From CAZNUM01 sp964539305 (GTDB lineage: Bacteria > Fidelibacterota > Marinisomatia > Marinisomatales > TCS55): a stretch of 64,000 bases of DNA. The position numbers and the translations under genes are program-made. Shown in pieces: positions 52,688 through 60,974 of the stretch. Under the pieces are notes generated by a model. The model ran no database searches, was not told the DNA's origin, and was given only the letters and a program-made list of their open reading frames with translations. Each line of letters opens with the position of its first letter. The first letter of the stretch is position 1. The stretch lies in assembly GCA_964539305.1 (NCBI GenBank), contig CAZIIM010000002.1, forward strand, positions 40,623 through 104,622, written 5' to 3'.

Positions 52688-53877
52688 GAATGAAGTTAAA
52701 TCTAGTGGTGATGTTCTTGCTGTTGGCCGGCTGCGATGGTGTTTTCAATACCAATCCTTCGGATCAGGAACCGCTATTCACCCTCTCGGTGGAACATTCG
52801 ATTTCCAAAATCAGTGATTCCGCCACTGTACATCTCTCCTGGGATGAAATATCGGTTGAAGCATTTCAAGCCTTCACCATTGAGCGTCGTCAGAAAGGCC
52901 AATCGTGGACGAAAGTCGGATCGGTGACCAATCGGGTGGTCCATACGTACGATGATGTAATCTATGATGATGAAGATCTGGAATACAGGGTGGGGATTAT
53001 GGATCAGGATGGGAATGTTCGCTGGGCGGAGGGCTCCACTGAAATCCCGAAGACGACAGTGTTATTTGTCCCTGGAGAACAGCCGACACCTGCAGCCGCA
53101 TTTATGACACCCCTGATTGATGACGGCGATTCCATTGTCGTGGATACGGGGCTCTATGTAGGTCATTTGGTCCTGACAGGAAAGACGGTGATGATGCTGT
53201 CAGTCCATGGTTTTGAAAATACAGTCATTCAGGGCCGCGTCACCCTCTGGGCAGGCGTGTTCGACGGTTTCACGGTTACAGGCAATTCCTCCTTGAATGC
53301 AGGCGGCGGAATCGCAATTTTAGGAGATGGGATCGTACGGCGGTGTTATGTTACAGAAAATACGAGTTCGCGGGATGGGGGTGGTGTTCTTGTGAAAGAT
53401 CAAGGTTCCCTATTGAACTCCATCTTGTTCAATAATTTCTCGGCATATGGTTCCCATAATCTGGCTGTCGCAGGAGGCAGCGGCCGCATTATTAATAATA
53501 CAATTGTTTACACCGATTCCCAGTCGGTTCAGGACACGAACCTTGTCAACACCAATATTACCTTTAAAGATGTACCCGCCGGTTTGTTGTTTCTAAATAA
53601 TATTGTGTTTGGAGCTGATACCAGTTTAATTGTGGATTCAAACACGATGGGCCACCCTCCGGTGATAGATTATTCCTGCATGGATACGTCATCCGTAACA
53701 GGAGACCACATCATCAGAGAAGACCCGCAGATAATTGGACTGGAAGCAGATCCATTCAATTTTCAGTTGGATCCAGCTTCTCCCTGTATTCACGCCGGTC
53801 ATCCCGATCCACAGTACAACAATCGTGATGGAACCCGCAATACCATGGGAGCCTTCGGAGGGCCGGGAGGACTGTAG
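52684..53877 (+). CDS. Surface lipoprotein with right-handed beta-helix repeats (first of a tandem pair)
   Basis: 397 residues with a lipobox (LLLAGC). An N-terminal Ig/fibronectin-like region (TVHLSWDEISVEAFQAFTIERR) leads into parallel beta-helix coils (ENTVIQGRVTL; GGGIAILGDGIVRRCYVTEN; GSLLNSILFNN; GRIINNTIVYT). It ends DGTRNTMGAFGGPGG, a common C-terminal element of such helix proteins. Overlapping the TonB receptor by four bases, it may act like the ligand-binding partner of the receptor. Paralogous to the next gene. Confidence 0.82.
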   Translation: MRMKLNLVVMFLLLAGCDGVFNTNPSDQEPLFTLSVEHSISKISDSATVHLSWDEISVEAFQAFTIERRQKGQSWTKVGSVTNRVVHTYDDVIYDDEDLEYRVGIMDQDGNVRWAEGSTEIPKTTVLFVPGEQPTPAAAFMTPLIDDGDSIVVDTGLYVGHLVLTGKTVMMLSVHGFENTVIQGRVTLWAGVFDGFTVTGNSSLNAGGGIAILGDGIVRRCYVTENTSSRDGGGVLVKDQGSLLNSILFNNFSAYGSHNLAVAGGSGRIINNTIVYTDSQSVQDTNLVNTNITFKDVPAGLLFLNNIVFGADTSLIVDSNTMGHPPVIDYSCMDTSSVTGDHIIREDPQIIGLEADPFNFQLDPASPCIHAGHPDPQYNNRDGTRNTMGAFGGPGGL

Positions 53878-55089
53878 TTGAAGTCTTTCTTATGGGGGAT
53901 CATCGTAACGCTGTTGTCTCTCTCCTGTGAAAATCCGTTTGACGTAACACCCACGGATGAGAATGAACTCTTTCAACTGAAAGTAACCCATTCCATCTCG
54001 AGAATTGTGACCACCGGGGAAGTCACCCTCAAATGGAGTGAAGTGATGGTGGAGGGGTTTTCCAGGTATATTGTGGAACGGCGCCCGGTCGGAGATTCTA
54101 TCTGGACCAGCTTGGTGGATATCAAAAACCGAATTCAAACCAAGTATGTGGATCTCATCCGGGATGACCAGGATCTGGATTATCGCGTCGGAATTTCTGA
54201 TACCTTGGGAAATATTCGCTGGGCGACGGCTTCAATTCAAATTCCACTAACACGTCAGTTATATGTACCGGATGAACGGTCTACGATTCAACAGGCGATA
54301 TACGACAGCTTGATTGATCCGGGAGATACGGTGTGGGTACATCCGGGAGCGTACTACGGGAAGTTCAATCTTATGGAGCGGGACATTGTTTTAAAGTCCA
54401 CGGCAGGCCCGGATACCACTTTTCTCCTGGCTGATTCCACCTATCTGGGGACGGTATTGACAATGAATATGGGCTTGGTGGAAGGATTTACTATTTCAGG
54501 GGGTGAGAGTCGTGTCTCTGGCGGCGGCGTGTTACTGAAAGGGACGGGTGAAGTACGCCGTTGTATCATTACCGGGAATCAGGCGATGTTTTATGGCGGG
54601 GGTATTTACATGAGTAATGATGCCACCATAATGAATTGTATTATTTATGATAACTCCGCTCGGGCAGGAAGTAACATTTATTTCCGGGATGCCCACGGTA
54701 AAGTGATTAACAATACCATTACCTTTGTGGAGGCTGTGCGCAGTTCCTGTATGGCCTTTGGGAACAAGAACCGGGATTTGAATTTTCAGAACAACATTAT
54801 TGTCAACCCGAAGAATTATTCCAATATCAGTATTCTGGAATCGGGGGCCTTTTCCGGCGTAAGATTGGATTATTCCTTAATGAAACCGGCGCATTCCGGT
54901 GTCAATTCGAACGGTATAAATGACGTAGATCCACTTTTTATCGGCTATGTAGGGCTGTCGGAAACGTATGATTTTCACCTTTCTCCTGCCTCCCCGGCGC
55001 TGCATGCCGGGAACCCGGCCCAGATCTACAACAATCCTGATGGCAGCCGGAATACGATGGGTGCCTATGGTGGACCTTATGGAGAATGA
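53878..55089 (+). CDS. Surface lipoprotein with right-handed beta-helix repeats (second of a tandem pair)
   Basis: 403 residues. Its TTG start abuts the previous stop with no gap. The lipobox (LLSLSC) is followed by VTLKWSEVMVEGFSRYIVERR and coils such as SGGGVLLKGTGEVRRCIITGN, GGGIYMSNDATIMNCIIYDN and GKVINNTITFVE. The C-terminus NPDGSRNTMGAYGGPYG mirrors that of the preceding protein. The two are clear tandem paralogues that have diverged. The stop lies three bases from that of a convergent minus-strand gene. Confidence 0.82.
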   Translation: MKSFLWGIIVTLLSLSCENPFDVTPTDENELFQLKVTHSISRIVTTGEVTLKWSEVMVEGFSRYIVERRPVGDSIWTSLVDIKNRIQTKYVDLIRDDQDLDYRVGISDTLGNIRWATASIQIPLTRQLYVPDERSTIQQAIYDSLIDPGDTVWVHPGAYYGKFNLMERDIVLKSTAGPDTTFLLADSTYLGTVLTMNMGLVEGFTISGGESRVSGGGVLLKGTGEVRRCIITGNQAMFYGGGIYMSNDATIMNCIIYDNSARAGSNIYFRDAHGKVINNTITFVEAVRSSCMAFGNKNRDLNFQNNIIVNPKNYSNISILESGAFSGVRLDYSLMKPAHSGVNSNGINDVDPLFIGYVGLSETYDFHLSPASPALHAGNPAQIYNNPDGSRNTMGAYGGPYGE

Positions 55090-55092
55090 TTT

Positions 55093-55479
55093 CTATTTGA
55101 GAGGTATGAGGTTCCCCAGGACGTAACCGATCACAATCCCGATCAAAACGGCGATTGTCAGCGTTCTGGAATTAATCACCTCTTTGGTATAGCCTTTTTT
55201 AATGGCGATAACGGATACAAAGTAACCCAGGGCGTTTAACAGCCAGAAAAAGGGGATGGTAAGTATTTTAATAATGAACGGACCAATCAGGGGCACGGCG
55301 GCAATAATAGCTCCCAGTCCGGCAAAAACATGGGTAAACAGGCCCAGAATCAGGGTTAGAAAGACAACCACTTTCTCATCAATCCCCAGTTCCAGGGCGG
55401 CAATAATGGCGATGAGAATAAGAATCCAGATGACAATCTGACGCCGGTGTTGCTTGAGAGTGGTGATAAGATTATTCAT
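55093..55479 (-). CDS. Small membrane protein of unknown function
   Basis: 128 residues with four hydrophobic stretches (about 14-32, 36-58, 65-90 and 105-125) and a basic N-terminus. Glycine-rich pairs (GLGAIIAAVPLIGPF; AVLIGIVIGYVLGNL) suggest tight helix packing. No family is recognised. It overlaps the DUF3108 gene by eight bases, so the two are probably co-expressed. Confidence 0.6.
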   Translation of the reverse strand: MNNLITTLKQHRRQIVIWILILIAIIAALELGIDEKVVVFLTLILGLFTHVFAGLGAIIAAVPLIGPFIIKILTIPFFWLLNALGYFVSVIAIKKGYTKEVINSRTLTIAVLIGIVIGYVLGNLIPLK

Positions 55480-56164
55480 GCCGAATCAGGACCTGGAAAG
55501 GTAGCCCATAAACTTTCATAGCGGCTTTAATTATACGATGTTTCCCGCTTTCTTCCACCCAGATTTGTTTCACGGTCCCTTCATCACCGGTATATTTCAT
55601 AAAAGTGTCGGTAGTTTCATAAAATGACGGTTGAGTTGTTTCAGGCTCCATATCCAGGCGGTAATGGTTACAACGTACCGAATCGCCGTTGATTGCCACC
55701 GGGGAGGAATTGGCCCAGAGCAACCGGGCCCGGTAAGGCTGGCCTTCGTGATCCAGATTAAACCAGCGGGTATCCAAGGCCTCCGGCTTCTGATAGGTCA
55801 GGGCGGCCAAAAGGGTAAAGACGGTTAACCGGGGTGCTGATTGGATGCGGACCTGATCTTCGTACGCGATGATACTGTCCCGGTAAGTGATGGTGACTTT
55901 TTGTTTGAAGAGACCCTGACGGATGTTTTTCATAAAAGACCGGGGAGTGAAATCATCGCCATTGTAAACGGTTGTGTAGGTATTATTTTCAGGAAAGAAG
56001 TAACTCAGCAAACCCGTAACCTGGTAAGACAGGCGAATGGTATCCCTGGACGCAAGATCCAGACTTGCCTGTGCAATGGGAAAGCCATAGACGGAGACGG
56101 TGTAGTTCTGCCCCGACACGATGACGCTCCCCCAGAGGAACAGCATCAGGTGGAACCGGGTCAT
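55472..56164 (-). CDS. DUF3108 domain-containing exported protein
   Basis: 230 residues with a signal peptide (FHLMLFLWGSVIVSGQN). The mature chain follows the DUF3108 pattern of a lipocalin-like beta-barrel: SVYGFPIAQASLDLAS, then DDFTPRSFMKNIRQG, LTVFTLLAALTY and a final KAAMKVYGLPFQVLIRHE. Its role is unknown. It lies 21 bases after mgtE. Confidence 0.72.
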   Translation of the reverse strand: MTRFHLMLFLWGSVIVSGQNYTVSVYGFPIAQASLDLASRDTIRLSYQVTGLLSYFFPENNTYTTVYNGDDFTPRSFMKNIRQGLFKQKVTITYRDSIIAYEDQVRIQSAPRLTVFTLLAALTYQKPEALDTRWFNLDHEGQPYRARLLWANSSPVAINGDSVRCNHYRLDMEPETTQPSFYETTDTFMKYTGDEGTVKQIWVEESGKHRIIKAAMKVYGLPFQVLIRHE

Positions 56165-56185
56165 AGCGAAAGGCTCCGAGCAGAA

Positions 56186-57556
56186 TTAAAGATGCAGCAG
56201 GAGTCCCGCGATCAGGAAGTAAATTGTAATCCCGAAAATATCGGTACTGGTGGTAACAAAGGGACCGGTGGCAATGGCCGGGTCCAGGTTCATTTTCCGC
56301 AGGAAAATGGGCATTACCGTTCCCATCATGGTAGCGATGAGCATGGTGATGCAGATGCTCAGTCCGACGGAGAGGCCCAGTAACGGTGGTGCGTCCAAAA
56401 ATCGAAAGTAGGCGAAAAGACCCAGGAGCAGACCGTAGATAGCCCCCAGAGCCAGCCCGACCCGTAATTCCTTGAAAATCACCTTGAAGTAATTGCCGAA
56501 ATCGATGCGTCCCGTGGCCAGCCCCCGGACCACAATGGCTGAGGATTGGGTCCCGATATTACCTCCCATTCCGGCAATGATGGGCATGAAGGCGGCTAGG
56601 GCGATCACTTCGTTCAATAGGCCATTGAAGTGACTCACAATTAAGGAAGCGGTAATTCCACCGATCCAGGTGGCAAAGAGCCAGGGAAAGCGGAGTTTCG
56701 ATTCCTCCATGGTAGGTTTCAGGAGAATCTCCCGATCCTTACCGGCACCGGCCATCTGGAGGAAATCCTCGGTTGCCTCTTCCCGGATAACATCGACCAC
56801 GTCATCCACCGTGACGATACCCAGGAGGTGTTGATCCGCATCCACCACTGGAACAGCCAGGTAGTTGTACCGGGAGACGATCCGGGCCACTTCCTCCTGA
56901 TCCGTTTCAGGGCGTACGAAATTCACCTTCTTGGTCATAATATTTTTCAATTGTGTATCGGGGGGAGTGGTCACCAGATCCCGCAGTGAGACGACGCCTG
57001 AAAGGCGCTCATCATCATCGATGGCATAGAGGTAAAAGACCATTTCCGCCTCCTCCTGGTCCTGAAGCGCCCGGATCGCTTCCTGAGCCCGCGTGTCTTC
57101 GTGGAGAGAAAACACGTCTGTGTACATGAGACTTCCGGCACTGTCCTCCGGATAACCCATGATTTCTTCCAGTTCTTCCTGTTCGTCCGCTTTTAAATAT
57201 TCCACTACGGCGGCGGCATACTCCTCATCCACCAGACCCAGGATGTAGGCCCGTTCGTTGGTACTGGCTTCCTGCAGCAGTTCTGCCGTGTGTTCCGGTT
57301 TTTCGCCCTTAATCAGGCGGGTCACCACCGCTTCATCCAGTTCATTGAGGAATTCCACCGTCTTTTCGGTGGGGCCCATGAGTTTGAAGGTCATATCCTG
57401 CTCATCTTCATTGAAATAACGGAAGATGAGAGCCAGGTCCGCCGGGTGGGTCTTTTCGATCAGTTTAATAATATTGGTCCGGGCATGACGCCTGATCAGC
57501 CGACGGAATGTATCTCGCAGGATGGTAATCTCGTGTTCGAACATTTCTTTTTTCAT
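56186..57556 (-). CDS. mgtE: MgtE family magnesium transporter
   Basis: 456 residues with the complete MgtE layout: an N-domain superhelix (LIRRHARTNIIKLIEKTHPADLALIF), a CBS-domain pair (GYPEDSAGSLMYTDV; AVPVVDADQHLLGIVTVDDV), the plug helix region and five membrane helices. The pore signature AFMPIIAGMGGNIGTQSSAIVVRGLATG is intact, as is the PFVTTSTDIFG element. It imports Mg2+, gated by cytosolic magnesium through the CBS and N domains. Its start overlaps the CPBP protease gene by four bases. Confidence 0.97.
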   Translation of the reverse strand: MKKEMFEHEITILRDTFRRLIRRHARTNIIKLIEKTHPADLALIFRYFNEDEQDMTFKLMGPTEKTVEFLNELDEAVVTRLIKGEKPEHTAELLQEASTNERAYILGLVDEEYAAAVVEYLKADEQEELEEIMGYPEDSAGSLMYTDVFSLHEDTRAQEAIRALQDQEEAEMVFYLYAIDDDERLSGVVSLRDLVTTPPDTQLKNIMTKKVNFVRPETDQEEVARIVSRYNYLAVPVVDADQHLLGIVTVDDVVDVIREEATEDFLQMAGAGKDREILLKPTMEESKLRFPWLFATWIGGITASLIVSHFNGLLNEVIALAAFMPIIAGMGGNIGTQSSAIVVRGLATGRIDFGNYFKVIFKELRVGLALGAIYGLLLGLFAYFRFLDAPPLLGLSVGLSICITMLIATMMGTVMPIFLRKMNLDPAIATGPFVTTSTDIFGITIYFLIAGLLLHL

Positions 57557-58359
57557 GGGTTCACAACTCCTTTCGGCTGCAATTGTTTGTATCCAACGTA
57601 AAAGAGACCGCCTCCCAGTAGTAGCAGTAGCGGGGTCACGTGTCCATGCCAGAGTAATAGGTCCTCCAGCCGGTCAACGGAGTGATTCAGCAGAAGCGAT
57701 GTACCATTTACCAGAATATGGAAAACAATACTGGCCAGGATCGAGCCGGTACGCCAGGTGAGGTATCCCAGCAAAATCCCCAGGAGGTAGATCTGGACCA
57801 CCCAGTAGGGGTTAAAATGAATAACGGCAAAGAACAGGCTCGTAAATAAAACTGCCTTGGTCACATCCCGCCAGGCCGATTCCAGAAAGGTCTGTAAAAA
57901 GCCCCGGAAAAGGATTTCCTCCCCCACAGGGGCCAGGATCACAATGGTTCCGATCAGGAAGGCCATGGAGAGGGGGTTGGAGGGATTCAGCATGGTCTCC
58001 CATCCGAGAAAAGACTCATCCGGTACGGGCAGGACTAAACCGGTGAGGATGTTGATTTCCTCAATCAGAATAATACTGCCAATGGAAAGGATGATCGTCC
58101 CGGCCAGACGGTTCAGGGGAAGAGGGCGTAACCGCAGGTAGGTGGTCAGGGGTAGCCGTTTCCAGTTAAGATAGGCCAGGCAGGGGATGATGAGAAAGGC
58201 CTGGCCGATGAACATGGCCAGGTAGGTGCTTAAAGCGGGGACAGAATCAGCAGTGGTGGAGGAATCGGGTGCGCTGAACAGACCGCTGACAATCAGCGCT
58301 GAAAGAACCGAGAATAACACAATGCCAAAGGCGGAACGTACTGTTAGGGTCCGGTTCAT
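57553..58359 (-). CDS. CPBP family intramembrane metalloprotease
   Basis: 268 residues with about seven hydrophobic segments. The two CPBP motifs are present: VGEEILFRGFLQTF (Glu-Glu and Arg) and FFAVIHFN (His), with IVFHILVNGTSLL at the end supplying a further His and Asn. Related proteins are Rce1-like prenyl-protein peptidases or bacteriocin-processing and immunity proteins. Its target is unknown. The stop overlaps the mgtE start by four bases. Confidence 0.88.
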   Translation of the reverse strand: MNRTLTVRSAFGIVLFSVLSALIVSGLFSAPDSSTTADSVPALSTYLAMFIGQAFLIIPCLAYLNWKRLPLTTYLRLRPLPLNRLAGTIILSIGSIILIEEINILTGLVLPVPDESFLGWETMLNPSNPLSMAFLIGTIVILAPVGEEILFRGFLQTFLESAWRDVTKAVLFTSLFFAVIHFNPYWVVQIYLLGILLGYLTWRTGSILASIVFHILVNGTSLLLNHSVDRLEDLLLWHGHVTPLLLLLGGGLFYVGYKQLQPKGVVNP

Positions 58360-58460
58360 AGGGCTCTGGTTCTTGGGGTTTCATAATTAAGGAATTTACG
58401 GTGATCCCGTCGAAAGTAAAAGGTAAGAGACGGCTGTTCCCATCCAGCCGGTGACCTCTG

Positions 58461-59216
58461 TTAAGCCGTCAAATGGTGGAGAATAATGCCGGTGGCAACG
58501 CCCACATTCAGCGATTCCCCCTGGCCGCGTTTGGGGACGGACACAAGCTGATTGACCCGTGAGTGGGTTGAGGGGGAGAGCCCGTGAGCTTCGTTCCCTA
58601 CGACCAAAACCCAAGGTTCTGGTATGCTTTCCAGGGCACGAATGGGGGTTCCCCGGTGATCCGCCCCAAGGATTTGGTGACGGCTGGTCAGTTGTTTCAG
58701 GGGAAGTGGCCCCAGAAACTTGAGGTGGAAGTGGGCGCCCATTCCACCGCGGACCACCTTGGGGTTGAAAGGATCACTGCAATCGGAACTCAAGGCGACG
58801 GCTTTCAGTCCGAACCAAGCCGCCGTTCGCAGCAGGGTCCCTAAATTCCCCGGATCACTGATATGATCGAGGTAAAGCCAGCTTGTACTCATTAAAGCGG
58901 GTACAGGATCACCAGCGGCAGGGAGCGGACAGATACCCAAGATACCTGACGGCGTCCGGGTCTGTGAAATGCGCTTCATTTCAGTTGCGGAAACTGTTTC
59001 CACCGGAGTGACCGTCTCCAGGGTTTTCACCAGGTTTCGTTCCTCGGGGGTGGTGAGAAAGGCAGTCGTGGCGTAAATCTGTCGTATCTTCCATCCCGCT
59101 GCGAGCGCTTCTGCCACCAGTCTTTTCCCTTCAATAATGAATTCTCCCCGCTCCTGACGGTATTTCTTTAAAGACAGGGATTTTATTTTTTTAATTGTTC
59201 CGGCAGAGAGTATGAT
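58461..59216 (-). CDS. SpoU/TrmH family RNA methyltransferase; canonical start missing
   Basis: Motifs 1 (LDHISDPGNLGTLLRTA), 2 (VVGNEAHGLSPS) and 3 (VPKRGQGESLNVGVATGI) of the SPOUT trefoil-knot methyltransferases are intact. The only canonical start in frame is GTG at 59117, which would remove the conserved N-terminus. Reading the same frame upstream gives LKKYRQERGEFIIEGKRLV, a textbook SpoU N-terminus, but no ATG, GTG or TTG occurs there. The frame remains open past 59216. An ATC at 59216 or ATA at 59213 follows AAGGA by 9-12 bases. I use 59216 as the likely start. It 2'-O-methylates rRNA or tRNA. Confidence 0.82.
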   Translation of the reverse strand: MILSAGTIKKIKSLSLKKYRQERGEFIIEGKRLVAEALAAGWKIRQIYATTAFLTTPEERNLVKTLETVTPVETVSATEMKRISQTRTPSGILGICPLPAAGDPVPALMSTSWLYLDHISDPGNLGTLLRTAAWFGLKAVALSSDCSDPFNPKVVRGGMGAHFHLKFLGPLPLKQLTSRHQILGADHRGTPIRALESIPEPWVLVVGNEAHGLSPSTHSRVNQLVSVPKRGQGESLNVGVATGIILHHLTA

Positions 59217-59221
59217 AACCG

Positions 59222-60868
59222 TCAGTCCTTACCCTGGTAAACGATTTTGCCGTTGACGATGGTGAAGAGAACGCGGGTGTGTAGGATGGCATTAGGATGT
59301 TTTCCATCCAGGGGGCGATCCAGAACGGTAAAATCGGCGTAATAGTCGGGTTCCAACTTTCCCACAACCTGTTCCTGGAAAGAGGCGTAAGCGGCCCATT
59401 CCGTGATCATTTTAAGGGCCTGTTCCAGTTGAAGGCGTTCCTGCGGTTGCCAGCCGCCCGGGGGCCAGCCTTTCGGGTCCTGGCGGGTCAGGGCGGCATA
59501 AATTCCTGCCAGGGGATCGGGTGTTTCCACCGGGGCATCGGAACCCCCGGGAATAATGGATCCTGCTTTAATCAGGGACTGCCAGGCATAGGCACCTGCC
59601 AGCCGCTGGTCCCCCAGTCGTTCGTCCGCCCAGTACATATCGGAGGTGCAATGGGTGGCCTGCATGGAGGGAATTACACCCAGTCTATGGAAACGAGGAA
59701 TATCGGCGGGATTTATGATCTGGGCATGTTCAATCCGGTTCCGTTTGGTTGTAGCTCCCACAGCTTCGAATATGTCTAGGGCGATCCGGTTGGCCCGGTC
59801 GCCGATACAGTGAATGGCCACCTGGAAACCGCGGGAGTTGAATTCTTTCACCAAGCGGGCCACTTCAGCAGAATCGGTGAGAATCAGCCCCTTGTTCCCC
59901 GGATCATCTGAATACGGTTCCAGCAGAGCGGCTCCCCGGCTTCCCAGAGCTCCGTCCAGATACAGCTTCAGACACCGAACCTGATAAAAAGGGTTCTCTG
60001 TTTCGGGGCCGGATTGAAGGTAGGAGGAATATACCGATGGTTCATTGTCCAGGATGGCATACACCCGGAGGGTCAGCTTTCCTTCCTGTTTCAACTCCTT
60101 TAAAATGGAGAGCGTTTCCAAGTCCGTTCCAGCATCGTGAATGGCGGTCAATCCGAATTGATTCAGTTGTTTTAAGGCTTTCAGGATACTTCGACGCTTA
60201 TCAGCCGGAGTAGGTGCCGCTATCAGCTGGTTCACCAGAGACACGGCATTGTCAATCAGGATACCGGTGGGTTTTCCACTGGCGTCGCGGAGAATTCTTC
60301 CACCTTCCGGATCTGGGGTGGCAGAACGAATGCCCGCTTTCTTCAGGACCAAGGAATTGACCCAGATGGCATGCCCGTCCACCCGCCTGAGGACGACGTA
60401 ATGCTGTGGAGCGATGGAATCCAGATCCGTTTTGGTTGGAAACTCCGTTTCCGGCCAGTCGTTCTGATCCCACCCCCGTCCCAGGATCCACGTTCCCGGT
60501 GGTTTTTGTTTGACAGCCTGGAGGAGGAGTTTCAGGATTTCGGATTTTGTCTTCGTACCCACCAGATTCAGGGTCTCCAGGGAACGGCCATAGCCCGTCA
60601 GGTGTATATGACTATCCGTGAATCCGGGATATAAATAACCGCCTTTCAGATCAGTTGTTGGAAAGCCCGGGAAGGAGTCCTGTTTCCCGATCCCTACGAT
60701 TTTCCCCCCCGTCACCAGTACGGCATCGGCTCCAGGGTAACCATAAATGTGCGCATGGGTAAACAGAATGGTGTCTGCAGGCTGGGCCGTTCCGGATGAA
60801 ATCAGACTGGTCACAATCAGGCTCCTAATAAAAGCTGTGGGGTGTATTCGGGCGGAAAAATTCCACAT
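59222..60868 (-). CDS. YtcJ-like amidohydrolase (amidohydrolase 3 family), exported
   Basis: 548 residues with an N-terminal signal-like helix (FIRSLIVTSLISSGTAQP). Metal-site elements are PGFTDSHIHLTGYGRSL (HxH), HDAGTDL and IHCIGDRANRI (His), with NRIEHAQIINP (His) and PGGSDAPVETPDPLAG (Asp). The pair GWDQNDWPETEFPTKTDLD and DGHAIWVNS are typical of YtcJ-type hydrolases. Known relatives act on N-substituted formamides or other amides; the substrate here is unknown. It ends six bases before the presumed start of the SpoU gene. Confidence 0.9.
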   Translation of the reverse strand: MWNFSARIHPTAFIRSLIVTSLISSGTAQPADTILFTHAHIYGYPGADAVLVTGGKIVGIGKQDSFPGFPTTDLKGGYLYPGFTDSHIHLTGYGRSLETLNLVGTKTKSEILKLLLQAVKQKPPGTWILGRGWDQNDWPETEFPTKTDLDSIAPQHYVVLRRVDGHAIWVNSLVLKKAGIRSATPDPEGGRILRDASGKPTGILIDNAVSLVNQLIAAPTPADKRRSILKALKQLNQFGLTAIHDAGTDLETLSILKELKQEGKLTLRVYAILDNEPSVYSSYLQSGPETENPFYQVRCLKLYLDGALGSRGAALLEPYSDDPGNKGLILTDSAEVARLVKEFNSRGFQVAIHCIGDRANRIALDIFEAVGATTKRNRIEHAQIINPADIPRFHRLGVIPSMQATHCTSDMYWADERLGDQRLAGAYAWQSLIKAGSIIPGGSDAPVETPDPLAGIYAALTRQDPKGWPPGGWQPQERLQLEQALKMITEWAAYASFQEQVVGKLEPDYYADFTVLDRPLDGKHPNAILHTRVLFTIVNGKIVYQGKD

Positions 60869-60974
60869 TTCTCCCTGGAAAGTAGGGGCAGGCGTTAGCT
60901 ACTGGCAATGCTCCATTTTTTTTGCATTCCGGTGAATTATTATGTAAAATAGTCTCGTTCAGGGAGAAAAGCCG

